Of a stretch of 64,000 nucleotides of DNA, positions 24,114 through 31,463 are shown piece after piece. Origin of the DNA: JARYGU01 sp033795365 (GTDB lineage: Bacteria; Pseudomonadota; Alphaproteobacteria; Rhizobiales; Rhizobiaceae); assembly GCA_033795365.1 (NCBI GenBank), contig JARYGU010000003.1:62001-126000 (forward strand), given 5' to 3'. The position numbers and the translations under genes were made by a program. Every line of letters begins with the position of its first letter. Position 1 is the stretch's first letter. The notes under the pieces were generated by a model. It worked only from the letters and a program-made list of their open reading frames with translations. It was not told the origin of the DNA and did not search any database.

Positions 24114-25046
24114 ATGGATAAATCCGACGTCACGCTGGAAAGAATGCGCACCTTCGTTCGCGTGGCCGAGCGTGGCAGCCTCACGGCGGTCGCGCGTGAG
24201 CTCGGGATCGGCCAATCGACGATCACGCGGCATCTGCGGGAGCTCGAGGAGGCCGTAGGCGTGCCTTTGCTCAGCAGGACCACCCGGCGCGTCACGATGA
24301 CCGAGGAAGGCAGCCGCTATTATGCCGACAGCGCCCAGATCCTGCGCCTCGTTGAAAAGGCCGCCGACGAGGCGCGCAGCGCGCGCGGCGCTCAGGCCGG
24401 CACGATCCGGATTTCCTGCACGGCCGCCTTCGGGGTCCTGCATGTCAGCCGGCTGATCTTCGCCTTTCAGGATCGCTATCCCGATATCGCGGTCGATCTC
24501 AGCCTCACCGACGAGCGCGTCGATCTCGTGCGGGAGGGCGCCGATATCGCGCTCCGCCTCGGTCCGCTCACCGACAGCTCCATGAAACTGCGCGCCCTCG
24601 GCCAGTCCCGGCGCCTGCTGGTGGCGGCACCGGACTATCTGGCGGCGCGGGGCGTGCCGGCCGTGCCGCAGGACCTGTCCGGCCACGAGGGCATCCGGAT
24701 GTCGAATGTGGCGGGAAGCGACATGCTCTCCCTGCGGGGGCCGGACGGCGAGCATCATGCCATATCTTTCAGCGGCCGATTTCGGGTCGACCACGGGCTG
24801 GCCGCGCGCGAAGCCCTTGTCGCCGGACGCGGCATTGCGCCGGCCCACCAATGGCTCGTCGACGATCTTCTCGCGGCCGGCCGGCTCGTGGCGATCCTGC
24901 CCGGTCATTCGCCGTTGCCGGTGCCGCTGAGCATGCTGATCGTCCCGGAACGGGCGGGCATTGCGCGGGTCCGGCTGCTGGTCGACTTCCTCGCCGAGAA
25001 GATCAGCGCCATCCCGGGGATCGAGAAGCCCCGCCCGGAGTTTTAG
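24114..25046 (+). CDS. LysR-family transcriptional regulator
   Basis: This 310-residue regulator has the usual N-terminal winged helix (MRTFVRVAERGSLTAVAREL, IGQSTITRHLRELEEAVGVP) and a LysR substrate-binding domain (GTIRISCTAAFGVLHVSRLI). It belongs to the CrgA-like subgroup with the LFERTTRR-type motif (LLSRTTRRVTMTEEG). The ATG at 24114 gives MDKSDVTLERM. It is divergent from the flavodoxin-fold oxidoreductase, the likely target, with a perfect dyad in between. The inducer is unknown. Confidence 0.93.
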   Translation: MDKSDVTLERMRTFVRVAERGSLTAVARELGIGQSTITRHLRELEEAVGVPLLSRTTRRVTMTEEGSRYYADSAQILRLVEKAADEARSARGAQAGTIRISCTAAFGVLHVSRLIFAFQDRYPDIAVDLSLTDERVDLVREGADIALRLGPLTDSSMKLRALGQSRRLLVAAPDYLAARGVPAVPQDLSGHEGIRMSNVAGSDMLSLRGPDGEHHAISFSGRFRVDHGLAAREALVAGRGIAPAHQWLVDDLLAAGRLVAILPGHSPLPVPLSMLIVPERAGIARVRLLVDFLAEKISAIPGIEKPRPEF

Positions 25047-25628
25047 CCGGCAAGCCATCCCCGCCGAAAGCGCCGCAAAGCGGGGATGATTCTTGCGGCC
25101 TGTCGCTTGAAACACAGGCACTTGGCGGAAATGTCGCGTCGTTTTTTCCCCGCCTCCGTGGCTTCCGCCATACTGATGGCGTCATCGGGTGGGGAGCCGG
25201 GTCGCGAACCGGAACGCCTTCACGGTCGAAATCCGGCCCCGGTGACGGTTGCGGCGAGATGGCCAGGACCCGTCAGGGGAAACGGCCCGGATGCCGTCGC
25301 TCGGGAACGGAACTGACACCTCCGCTCCCCAGACGGCACAGGACGATCGGACCGCGATCGGGCAGGCGGAAACAGCCTGACACCAACATACCTACGATAC
25401 CCTGCCTGCCCTTCCCCTTCAGGCAAACCGTCGCGGAGAAACCTCCGGCGCGGCGTTTCGTGCTGCCATAGCCCCGCATCCCTCCTGAAAGATCAACCGC
25501 TCGACGCCGGTAAAGCGCGCCAGGCGCTCCAGCCAGGCTTTTATGTGCGACTTTCATTGCCATTGACCTAAGCGACCTTACATTGGCACTGTGCTATAGT
25601 GAATGACATGAACCAACGGAATCAATAG
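25047..25628. other. Gene-poor region upstream of the VapBC45-like cassette
   Basis: This stretch of about 580 bases has no convincing gene. A 76-codon frame at 25086-25316 has no recognisable domain or signal. At 25477-25540 it contains a degenerate copy of the 3' end of the downstream ycaQ-like gene. From 25541 the base composition becomes AT-richer, and a TATAGT at 25595-25600 may be the -10 of the toxin-antitoxin operon. Confidence 0.45.
25477..25540 (-). repeat. Duplicated 3' end of the ycaQ-like gene (left copy)
   Basis: These 64 bases match 26802-26865, inside the 3' end of the ycaQ-like gene, in the same orientation with five mismatches. On the minus strand the copy still reads WLERLARFTGVERLIFQEG. 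It then continues into unrelated residues instead of the WRE end of the intact gene. The two copies bracket the toxin-antitoxin genes like attachment-site repeats. Confidence 0.8.
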
Positions 25629-26333
25629 ATGAGCGCCGTCGAACTCTCCCGAAACGGTCCACTTACAGGCGGCTTTTACACCGTCAGCGAGGTCGCACGT
25701 CTATTGAAAATCGACAACGAACTCAGAATACGCGGCTGGTTACGCGGTTACGGCGGTGGTGCTGGACCGGTAATTGAGCGACAATATCCGCTGCGTGATG
25801 GTACGGATGAAATCGGCTTCTATGATCTGATGGAAATACGGTTCATTGAGTATTTCCGTCGACAGAAAATCAGTTTGCAGAGCATCAGGAAAGCCGCAGC
25901 GGCAGCGCGGAAGGAGTTGCACCACCAGCATCCGTTTGCCTTGTCCAACGTCAAGTTTGTAACCGACCGAAAGCGCATCTTTCACCTGACCGCCGAGGAG
26001 ACCAAGGATACGAAGCTCAGAGATATCGTTACAGGGCAATACGCTATGTACGACGTGATTGAGCAGTTTCTCGCCAAAGGGATCGAGTTTCATCCGGCCA
26101 GCAATCTTCCCGAGTCCTGGCGCCCCGATCCCGAGACGTTTCCGGACGTTATCTTGGATCCGCATCGGGCTCATGGTCTGCCGGTTCTAGCTCCGTATGG
26201 CGTTCCTACATCCGTCTTATTTGGCTTGTGGCGGGCCGAGGAGCAGAACTACGAGGCGGTTGCCGACTGGTATCAGATTCCGCGAAATGCCGTCGAGCAG
26301 GCAATCGAATACGAGCTTGACCTTGCCGCATGA
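25629..26333 (+). CDS. VapB45-like antitoxin with DUF433-type C-terminal domain
   Basis: This 234-residue protein has an N-terminal MerR-like helix-turn-helix (GGFYTVSEVARLLKI, then FYDLMEIRFIEYFRRQKISL). Its C-terminal DUF433-like domain (HGLPVLAPYGVPTSVLFGLW, YQIPRNAVEQAIEYE) is typical of the large VapB45-type antitoxins. The size agrees with the family (about 230-240 residues), as I recall it. The gene overlaps the next by ATGA. It is visibly AT-richer than its neighbours and lies between duplicated ycaQ ends, suggesting transfer. The function is inferred from domain layout and pairing. Confidence 0.7.
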   Translation: MSAVELSRNGPLTGGFYTVSEVARLLKIDNELRIRGWLRGYGGGAGPVIERQYPLRDGTDEIGFYDLMEIRFIEYFRRQKISLQSIRKAAAAARKELHHQHPFALSNVKFVTDRKRIFHLTAEETKDTKLRDIVTGQYAMYDVIEQFLAKGIEFHPASNLPESWRPDPETFPDVILDPHRAHGLPVLAPYGVPTSVLFGLWRAEEQNYEAVADWYQIPRNAVEQAIEYELDLAA

Positions 26334-26767
26334 TCATCATCGGAGATGAGCACCTCTCGCCGAAAATAGTGAGAGCGGTCAGTGACATCGCCCTTCGGAA
26401 AGGATGGCGCTTCGACAATGTTACCGGCAGCGACTTGTGCAGTCTCGAAGATGAGGATTGGATTGAATCGTTCGCCAAAGTGGGCGGCAATGCGATAGTG
26501 TCTGCCGATCGCGCCATGCTGAAACGGCCGACGCTTATACAAAAAATATCTGACCTCGGCATCATAGGCATCTACTTGCCAGCGGAATGGGCTAACGCTC
26601 GCCGTCAGTACCAAGCCGCCCATATTCTCTATTGGTGGCCAAGGATAGAAGCAGCCATCGAGGCGAGCAGGCCTGGGGCCGCCTGGATCGTGCCAAAAGG
26701 CTTCGCGGCAACGTCGGATTTGCGCGAGTACATTGAGAGGTCTGGCGCTAAACAGGCGACGGCATAG
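26330..26767 (+). CDS. VapC45-like PIN-fold toxin
   Basis: This 145-residue protein begins MIIIGDEHLSPKIVRAVSDI, with the strand-1 acidic pair of a PIN-like fold. It continues with SLEDEDWIESFAKVGGNAIV and SADRAMLKRP, the second acidic cluster of this subgroup. Length and pairing with a DUF433 protein agree with VapC45-type toxins, putative ribonucleases. Translation is coupled to the antitoxin by ATGA at 26330-26333. The stop is 25 bases from the stop of the convergent ycaQ-like gene. Confidence 0.7.
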   Translation: MIIIGDEHLSPKIVRAVSDIALRKGWRFDNVTGSDLCSLEDEDWIESFAKVGGNAIVSADRAMLKRPTLIQKISDLGIIGIYLPAEWANARRQYQAAHILYWWPRIEAAIEASRPGAAWIVPKGFAATSDLREYIERSGAKQATA

Positions 26768-26859
26768 CTGGAGCGCTTGGCGCGCTTCACGTTACTCCCG
26801 CCATCCCTCCTGAAAGGCCACCCGCTCGACGCCGGTAAAGCGCGCCAGGCGCTCCAGCT
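26766..26859. repeat. Inverted copies of a ycaQ 3'-end fragment at the cassette edge
   Basis: Bases 26766-26790 are an inverted match to 26835-26859 over 25 positions, with two mismatches. Both mismatches are silent if each is read as the peptide ELERLARFT (TTG/CTG, TTC/TTT). The first arm overlaps the end of the toxin gene and the second lies inside the ycaQ-like gene. The pattern looks like a third fragment of a related gene rather than a chance hairpin. Confidence 0.65.
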
Positions 26860-27982
26860 CGGCTTCGAGCCGCGCCATCCGGCCCGCCGAGGCCCGTATG
26901 CCGGGCTCCAGCCAGAGCCGCTTCACGTCGAGCGTGCCGGCCCTGCGGTCGGCCTTCATGTCGATGCGGCCGATCAGCCGGTCGCCTTCTATGAGCGGGA
27001 AGACGTAATAGCCGTATTGCCGCTTCGGCTCCGGCACGAAGACCTCTATGCGGTAGAAGAAGCCGAAGAGCCTTTCGGTGCGGTTGCGGTCGCGGATCAG
27101 CGGATCGAAGGGCGAAAGCACCCTGAGCCGGTTCGGCGGCTCAGGGATGTCGCCGAGATTGGCCGGGAAGCCGGAAAACGCGTAGGAGGGACGCGGCTTG
27201 CCGCCGTCCGCCGGCGCGATCAGCACCGGCTGCAGCTCTTCGCGATGCTCCGCCACCCAGGCCTTCGCCTCCTCGGGCGTGACGAGGTCCCAGAAGGCGG
27301 CGATCTCGCCGTGGGTCGCAAAACCCAGCCGCTCCATCGCGCTGCGGCAGGCCCAGTCGACGAATTCCTGGTGGCCGACCTCGGGCTCGAAATGATGCGG
27401 CGGCAGCACGCGCTCGGCGAGGTCGTAGACCTTCTGGAAATTCTCGCGTCTGGCGATCGCCACCTTGCCGGTGCGCCAGAGATATTCGAGCGCCGTCTTG
27501 TTGGGATGCCAGTTCCACCAGCCGCCCGACGTGTGATTCTCGGCCTTCAGCTCCCGCGACATGACGGCGCCGGAGGTGGCGATCCGCTCGTAGGTTTCCT
27601 CGAAGGCATCCTCGAAGCCCGCACCGCGCCACTTGCGCCAGCGCTCGATGATCGCCTGGTCCTCGCGGCGGAACTTGTGCTTCCAGTAGCGGAAGAAGGC
27701 GCTCGGGATGATCGAGGCGTCATGCGTCCAGTTCTCGAAGAGCTCACCGTCCCGTTCCAGGAGCTCGGCCAGGTGCTCGCGCCGGTAGGTCTGGTTGCGG
27801 GAGAACAGGATTTGGTGATGCGCCCGCTCGACGGTGGCGATGCTGTCCACTTGCACGAAGCCGAGGTCGTGGATGAGCCGCAGCAAACCGGCCTTGCCGA
27901 GCATGCGGCCGGGAGGGGCCGAAAGACCCTGCCTGGCGAGGAAGATACGACGTGCTTCGGCATTGGAAAGGAGAATCGTCAT
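26792..27982 (-). CDS. Winged-helix DNA glycosylase of the YcaQ (HTH_42) family
   Basis: This 396-residue protein matches the YcaQ/AlkX family, which unhooks interstrand DNA crosslinks in Escherichia coli. Family stretches are visible in LLRLIHDLGFVQVDSIATVE, RAHHQILFSRNQTYRREHL, NWTHDASIIPSAFFRYWKHK and LSPFDPLIRDRNRTERLFGF. The start is the ATG at 27980-27982 (MTILLSNAEARR). It is divergent from the biotin transporter genes. Its 3' end is duplicated on the far side of the toxin-antitoxin cassette. Confidence 0.88.
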   Translation of the reverse strand: MTILLSNAEARRIFLARQGLSAPPGRMLGKAGLLRLIHDLGFVQVDSIATVERAHHQILFSRNQTYRREHLAELLERDGELFENWTHDASIIPSAFFRYWKHKFRREDQAIIERWRKWRGAGFEDAFEETYERIATSGAVMSRELKAENHTSGGWWNWHPNKTALEYLWRTGKVAIARRENFQKVYDLAERVLPPHHFEPEVGHQEFVDWACRSAMERLGFATHGEIAAFWDLVTPEEAKAWVAEHREELQPVLIAPADGGKPRPSYAFSGFPANLGDIPEPPNRLRVLSPFDPLIRDRNRTERLFGFFYRIEVFVPEPKRQYGYYVFPLIEGDRLIGRIDMKADRRAGTLDVKRLWLEPGIRASAGRMARLEAELERLARFTGVERVAFQEGWRE

Positions 27983-28084
27983 GCGCCATGATAGGCATAT
28001 ATTCCCACGATGTTCCACCCGGTTTCCTTCGCGCGCGCAACTGGCTATAGCTCCGGCGAAAACGCGACGCAGGACATTCGCCCC

Positions 28085-28765
28085 TTGGACATCATCTTCA
28101 CCGACGCTTCCGTCAGTTTTTCCGGGCGCACCGCGCTCCATCCGCTGACGCTTGCGCTCAGCGAGCGGCGCATCGGCATCGTCGGCCTCAACGGCTCGGG
28201 CAAGACCACCTTCGCGCGGCTGATCAACGGGCTGGTGAAGCCCTCGGCGGGCCGCGTGAGCGTCGACGGGCTCGACACGGCGGAAAAGGCCGAGGAGGCC
28301 CGGGGCAAGACCGGCTTCATCTTCCAGAACCCGCAGCACCAGATGATCCTGCCGATCCTGGAGGAGGATATCGCCTTCGGGCTGAAGAACCGCGGGCTTT
28401 CCAGGGAGGAGATCGCCCGCCGCACCGCCGCGGTGCTGGAACGCTTCGGCATTTCCCATCTCGCCCGGCGCAGGGTGCACGAGCTTTCCGGCGGCGAGAC
28501 GCAGCTTGCGGCGATCGCCAGCGTCGTCGTCACCGGGCCGGACCTGCTGATCCTCGACGAGCCGACCAACCAGCTCGACCTTAAGAACCGGACGCTGATC
28601 GCGCGTACCATCGCCGGGCTTCCCGAGCAGGCGATCGTCATCACCCACGACCTCGACCTCGTCCAGGGCTTCGAGCGGGTGCTCGTCTTCCACGAGGGGC
28701 GGCTTGCGGCGGATGGTGCGGCTGCGGACGCGATCGCCGCCTACCGGGAGATCGCGGCATGCTGA
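28085..28765 (+). CDS. bioM: Biotin ECF transporter ATP-binding protein
   Basis: BioM is the ATPase of the energy-coupling-factor importer for biotin. The protein has Walker A (GLNGSGKTTFAR), Q-loop (FQNPQHQMI), ABC signature (LSGGETQLAAIAS), Walker B (LLILDEPTNQLD) and the switch His (VITHDLDL). I prefer the TTG at 28085, which gives 226 residues and a normal N-terminus (DIIFTDASVSFSG). An ATG at 28010 would add 25 residues unlike the family. It overlaps bioN by seven bases. Confidence 0.93.
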   Translation: MDIIFTDASVSFSGRTALHPLTLALSERRIGIVGLNGSGKTTFARLINGLVKPSAGRVSVDGLDTAEKAEEARGKTGFIFQNPQHQMILPILEEDIAFGLKNRGLSREEIARRTAAVLERFGISHLARRRVHELSGGETQLAAIASVVVTGPDLLILDEPTNQLDLKNRTLIARTIAGLPEQAIVITHDLDLVQGFERVLVFHEGRLAADGAAADAIAAYREIAAC

Positions 28766-29376
28766 ACGGCCTCGACATCGAAGGCGACACGCTCCTCCAC
28801 CGCGCGCCCGTCCGCGCCAAGCTCGCGCTCCTGTTCCTGGCGGCGATCGGGCTGTTCCTCACCTCGTCGCTCTTCCTGCTCGCCGCGGCCTTCGCGGTTT
28901 GCGCCGGGCTCTACCTCTCTACCGGCATCAAGCTCGGCGAGGCGGTCCGCCGGGTGCGCTTCGTCCTCTTCACGATCCTCTTCCTTGCGGCGTTCAACTA
29001 TGTCCTCGTTTCGCCCGGCGAGGCGCTGACGGTCTTCCTGCGCCTTTCGAGCCTTGTCCTGCTTGCCGCCGCCGTCACCGCGACCACCGGCATTTCCGCC
29101 TTCATGGATGAGATCTCGCGGCTGCTGCGCCCGGCCGAAAGGCTCGGTCTCGTGCGGGCGGCGGATGTCAGCCTCGCGGTCGGGCTCGTCATCCGTTTCG
29201 TGCCGGAAATCTTCGCGCGCTACCAGGACATCCGCGACGCGCACCGGGCGCGCGGGCTGCCCGTGCGGCCGTTGACGATCATCGTTCCGCTGATCATCCT
29301 GACGCTCAAAGACGCCGATACGATCGCCATGGCGATTGACGCGCGCGGCTTTCGGCGGCATTCAACCTTGTCTTAA
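28759..29376 (+). CDS. bioN: Biotin ECF transporter transmembrane protein (EcfT)
   Basis: BioN is the membrane coupling subunit that links the ATPase to BioY. The 205-residue protein has four to five hydrophobic helices and the EcfT coupling motif region near VIRFVPEIFARYQDIRDAHR, with the characteristic Ala-Arg-Gly (RARGLP, DARGFR). It overlaps bioM and precedes bioY by 17 bases, so the three are one operon. Confidence 0.93.
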   Translation: MLNGLDIEGDTLLHRAPVRAKLALLFLAAIGLFLTSSLFLLAAAFAVCAGLYLSTGIKLGEAVRRVRFVLFTILFLAAFNYVLVSPGEALTVFLRLSSLVLLAAAVTATTGISAFMDEISRLLRPAERLGLVRAADVSLAVGLVIRFVPEIFARYQDIRDAHRARGLPVRPLTIIVPLIILTLKDADTIAMAIDARGFRRHSTLS

Positions 29377-29393
29377 CCGTTCGGGGGATTCGC

Positions 29394-29957
29394 ATGAGCA
29401 CCAGAGACATCGTTCTCGTCGCGCTTTTCACCGCCATCATGGTCGTGCTGGGTCTCCTGCCGCCGATCACGCTCGGCTTCATTCCGGTACCGATCACCGC
29501 CCAATCGCTCGGCGTCATGCTCGCCGGGTGCATCCTCGGCGCGAAGCGCGGCGCGGCCGTCTGCCTGCTGTTCCTGCTGCTGGTGGCGATCGGCCTGCCG
29601 GTGCTTGCGGGCGGGCGCGGCGGGCTCGCGATCTTCGCCGGCCCGACGGCGGGCTATATCATCGGCTACGTGCCCGGCGCCTTCCTGACCGGCTTCCTCG
29701 CCGAGCGCCTGGTGCGCGAGAGCCAGCCGGAGCTGAGACAGCTGATCGGCTTCCTCGTCGCCGCCGTCGCCGGCGGCATCGGCGTGGTCTACCTCTTCGG
29801 CGTTCCGTGGCTCGCCTATTCGAGCGGCAAGGCCTTCTTCGAGGTCGCGCTCGCGGGCCTGGTCTTCGTGCCGGGAGACCTCATCAAGGCATTCGTCGCC
29901 ATGCTCGCCGGACGCGCGGTGCTGGCCGGCTATCCGCTGCTTTCGGTGCGCGCCTGA
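29394..29957 (+). CDS. bioY: Biotin transporter substrate-binding subunit BioY
   Basis: BioY is the S component that captures biotin at the membrane. The 187-residue protein is almost entirely hydrophobic, with about six helices and the family signature IPVPITAQSLGVMLAGCILG followed by GGLAIFAGPTAGYIIGYVP. A predicted full BioMNY complex makes this a high-affinity biotin importer. The next gene begins three bases after the stop, so the acyl-CoA ligase and thiolase are probably in the same operon. Confidence 0.95.
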   Translation: MSTRDIVLVALFTAIMVVLGLLPPITLGFIPVPITAQSLGVMLAGCILGAKRGAAVCLLFLLLVAIGLPVLAGGRGGLAIFAGPTAGYIIGYVPGAFLTGFLAERLVRESQPELRQLIGFLVAAVAGGIGVVYLFGVPWLAYSSGKAFFEVALAGLVFVPGDLIKAFVAMLAGRAVLAGYPLLSVRA

Positions 29958-29960
29958 GCG

Positions 29961-31463
29961 ATGCCGCTTTCAGCCGCGATCTCCCGCCATGCCGTCGAAC
30001 GGCCGGACTTCCCGGCCTTCCGGCTGGAAGACCGGGTATTCTCCTATCGCGAGCTTGCGGGCGATGCGGCGCGCCTGCTTGCATGCTTCCGGCACCTTTG
30101 CGGGGACAAGGAGGGACGCAGCCGTATCGGCCCGGCACATCGGCTGGTCGCGATCTCGACCGGCAACCACGCGCTCTTTGCGGCCGCCTTCGTCGCGGCG
30201 ACTTCCGCCGGCCACTGCGCCGCGCTTATCGATCCGTCCCAGCCCGAGGCGGTGCGCGCGCGCATGATCGCCGCGCTGCGGCCGGACCTTCTCGTCACGG
30301 CCGAGGGCGACGGCCTTTCGATCGCAGATCCTTACGACGCCACGGCCGAGACCTTTCATTCGCAGCCGCCGGAAGGCATTGCGGCGCTGCCCGAGGGCGA
30401 GGCGTCCGCACCTTTCATGATCGTCTTCACCTCCGGCACGACCGCCGATCCGAAGCCGATCATCCGTGACCGGCGCTCCTGGCGGGTGAGCCTTCAGGCG
30501 GGCGCGCCGCTGTTTGATATCGACGGCGAAAGCTCGACGCTGTCGCCGGGTCCGCTCGCCCACGGGCTTGCGCTCTATGCGATGACCGAAACGCTGCTTG
30601 CGGGCGCGCAGTTCGCCGCCGCAGGCCGCTTCGACCCGGTAAGCGCGCTGGAGACGATCCGCCGCCATAGCCTCAGCCGCCTCGTGCTGGTGCCGACCAT
30701 GCTGCGGCGGCTTGCCGATGCGGCGGGCGGCGGCACGTTCGGCGCGGTCCGGGCGATCACCGTGGCGGGCGCGAAGCTGACGGCAGCGGACCGGGCGCTT
30801 GCCGCCCGCGTCTTTCCCCATGCTGCGTTGCGCGAATATTACGGCGCCTCCGAGCTCGGCTTCGTCTCGGTCACCGCACCCGGCGATCCGGCATCGCCGA
30901 CCGCCGTCGGCAGGGCCTTTCCGGGCCTTTCGATCTCGATCCTTAACGAGGCGGGTATGCCGCTTCCGGCCGGCGAGACGGGGACGATCCATGTCGACAG
31001 CCCGCTCATTTCCGACGGCTACGTCACCGGCGGCGACGGAAGCGGGTTTCGCAGGCGCGGGAGGCTTGCGACGGTCGGCGATCTCGGCTTTCTGGAGACG
31101 GACGGGACGCTGCATCTCCTCGGGCGCGCCGGCGGCATGGTGCTTTCGGGCGGCAACAACGTCTATCCGTCCGAGATCGAGGCAGTGCTCTCGACGCTTG
31201 CGCCCATACGCTCCGCCTATGTCTTCGGGCTCGACCATCCCGATCTCGGCCAGGAGCTCGCCGCCGTCCTGGAGCCGGCGCAGGCAGGCCTGACGGCCGA
31301 GGCGCTCGCTTCTGCGCTCTCTGGAGCCTTGCCGCGCTACAAGCATCCGCGCAGGATATGGCTCTGCCGGACGATGCCGGCGACCGGCTCCGGCAAGGTC
31401 GCGGCAAAAGTGCTGCGCCAATGGATCGCGGACGGCAACGATGCCCTCGAACGCCTCTCCTGA
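29961..31463 (+). CDS. Class I adenylate-forming enzyme (acyl-CoA ligase)
   Basis: This 500-residue protein is an AMP-forming acyl-CoA synthetase. It has the phosphate-binding loop IVFTSGTTADPKPI, the YYGASELGFVS motif, the hinge GDLGFLETDGTLHLLGRAGG and the C-terminal catalytic Lys in TGSGKVAAK. It follows bioY by three bases and overlaps the thiolase gene by 23 bases, so it is probably co-expressed with biotin uptake. The acyl substrate is unknown. Activation of pimelate or another dicarboxylic acid for biotin synthesis is possible from context but not shown by sequence. Confidence 0.85.
   Translation: MPLSAAISRHAVERPDFPAFRLEDRVFSYRELAGDAARLLACFRHLCGDKEGRSRIGPAHRLVAISTGNHALFAAAFVAATSAGHCAALIDPSQPEAVRARMIAALRPDLLVTAEGDGLSIADPYDATAETFHSQPPEGIAALPEGEASAPFMIVFTSGTTADPKPIIRDRRSWRVSLQAGAPLFDIDGESSTLSPGPLAHGLALYAMTETLLAGAQFAAAGRFDPVSALETIRRHSLSRLVLVPTMLRRLADAAGGGTFGAVRAITVAGAKLTAADRALAARVFPHAALREYYGASELGFVSVTAPGDPASPTAVGRAFPGLSISILNEAGMPLPAGETGTIHVDSPLISDGYVTGGDGSGFRRRGRLATVGDLGFLETDGTLHLLGRAGGMVLSGGNNVYPSEIEAVLSTLAPIRSAYVFGLDHPDLGQELAAVLEPAQAGLTAEALASALSGALPRYKHPRRIWLCRTMPATGSGKVAAKVLRQWIADGNDALERLS

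Noticed and set aside
25086..25316. A 76-codon plus-strand frame in the gap before the VapBC45-like cassette
   Set aside because: It has no recognisable domain, no good ribosome-binding site, and a composition like random frames in this G+C range.
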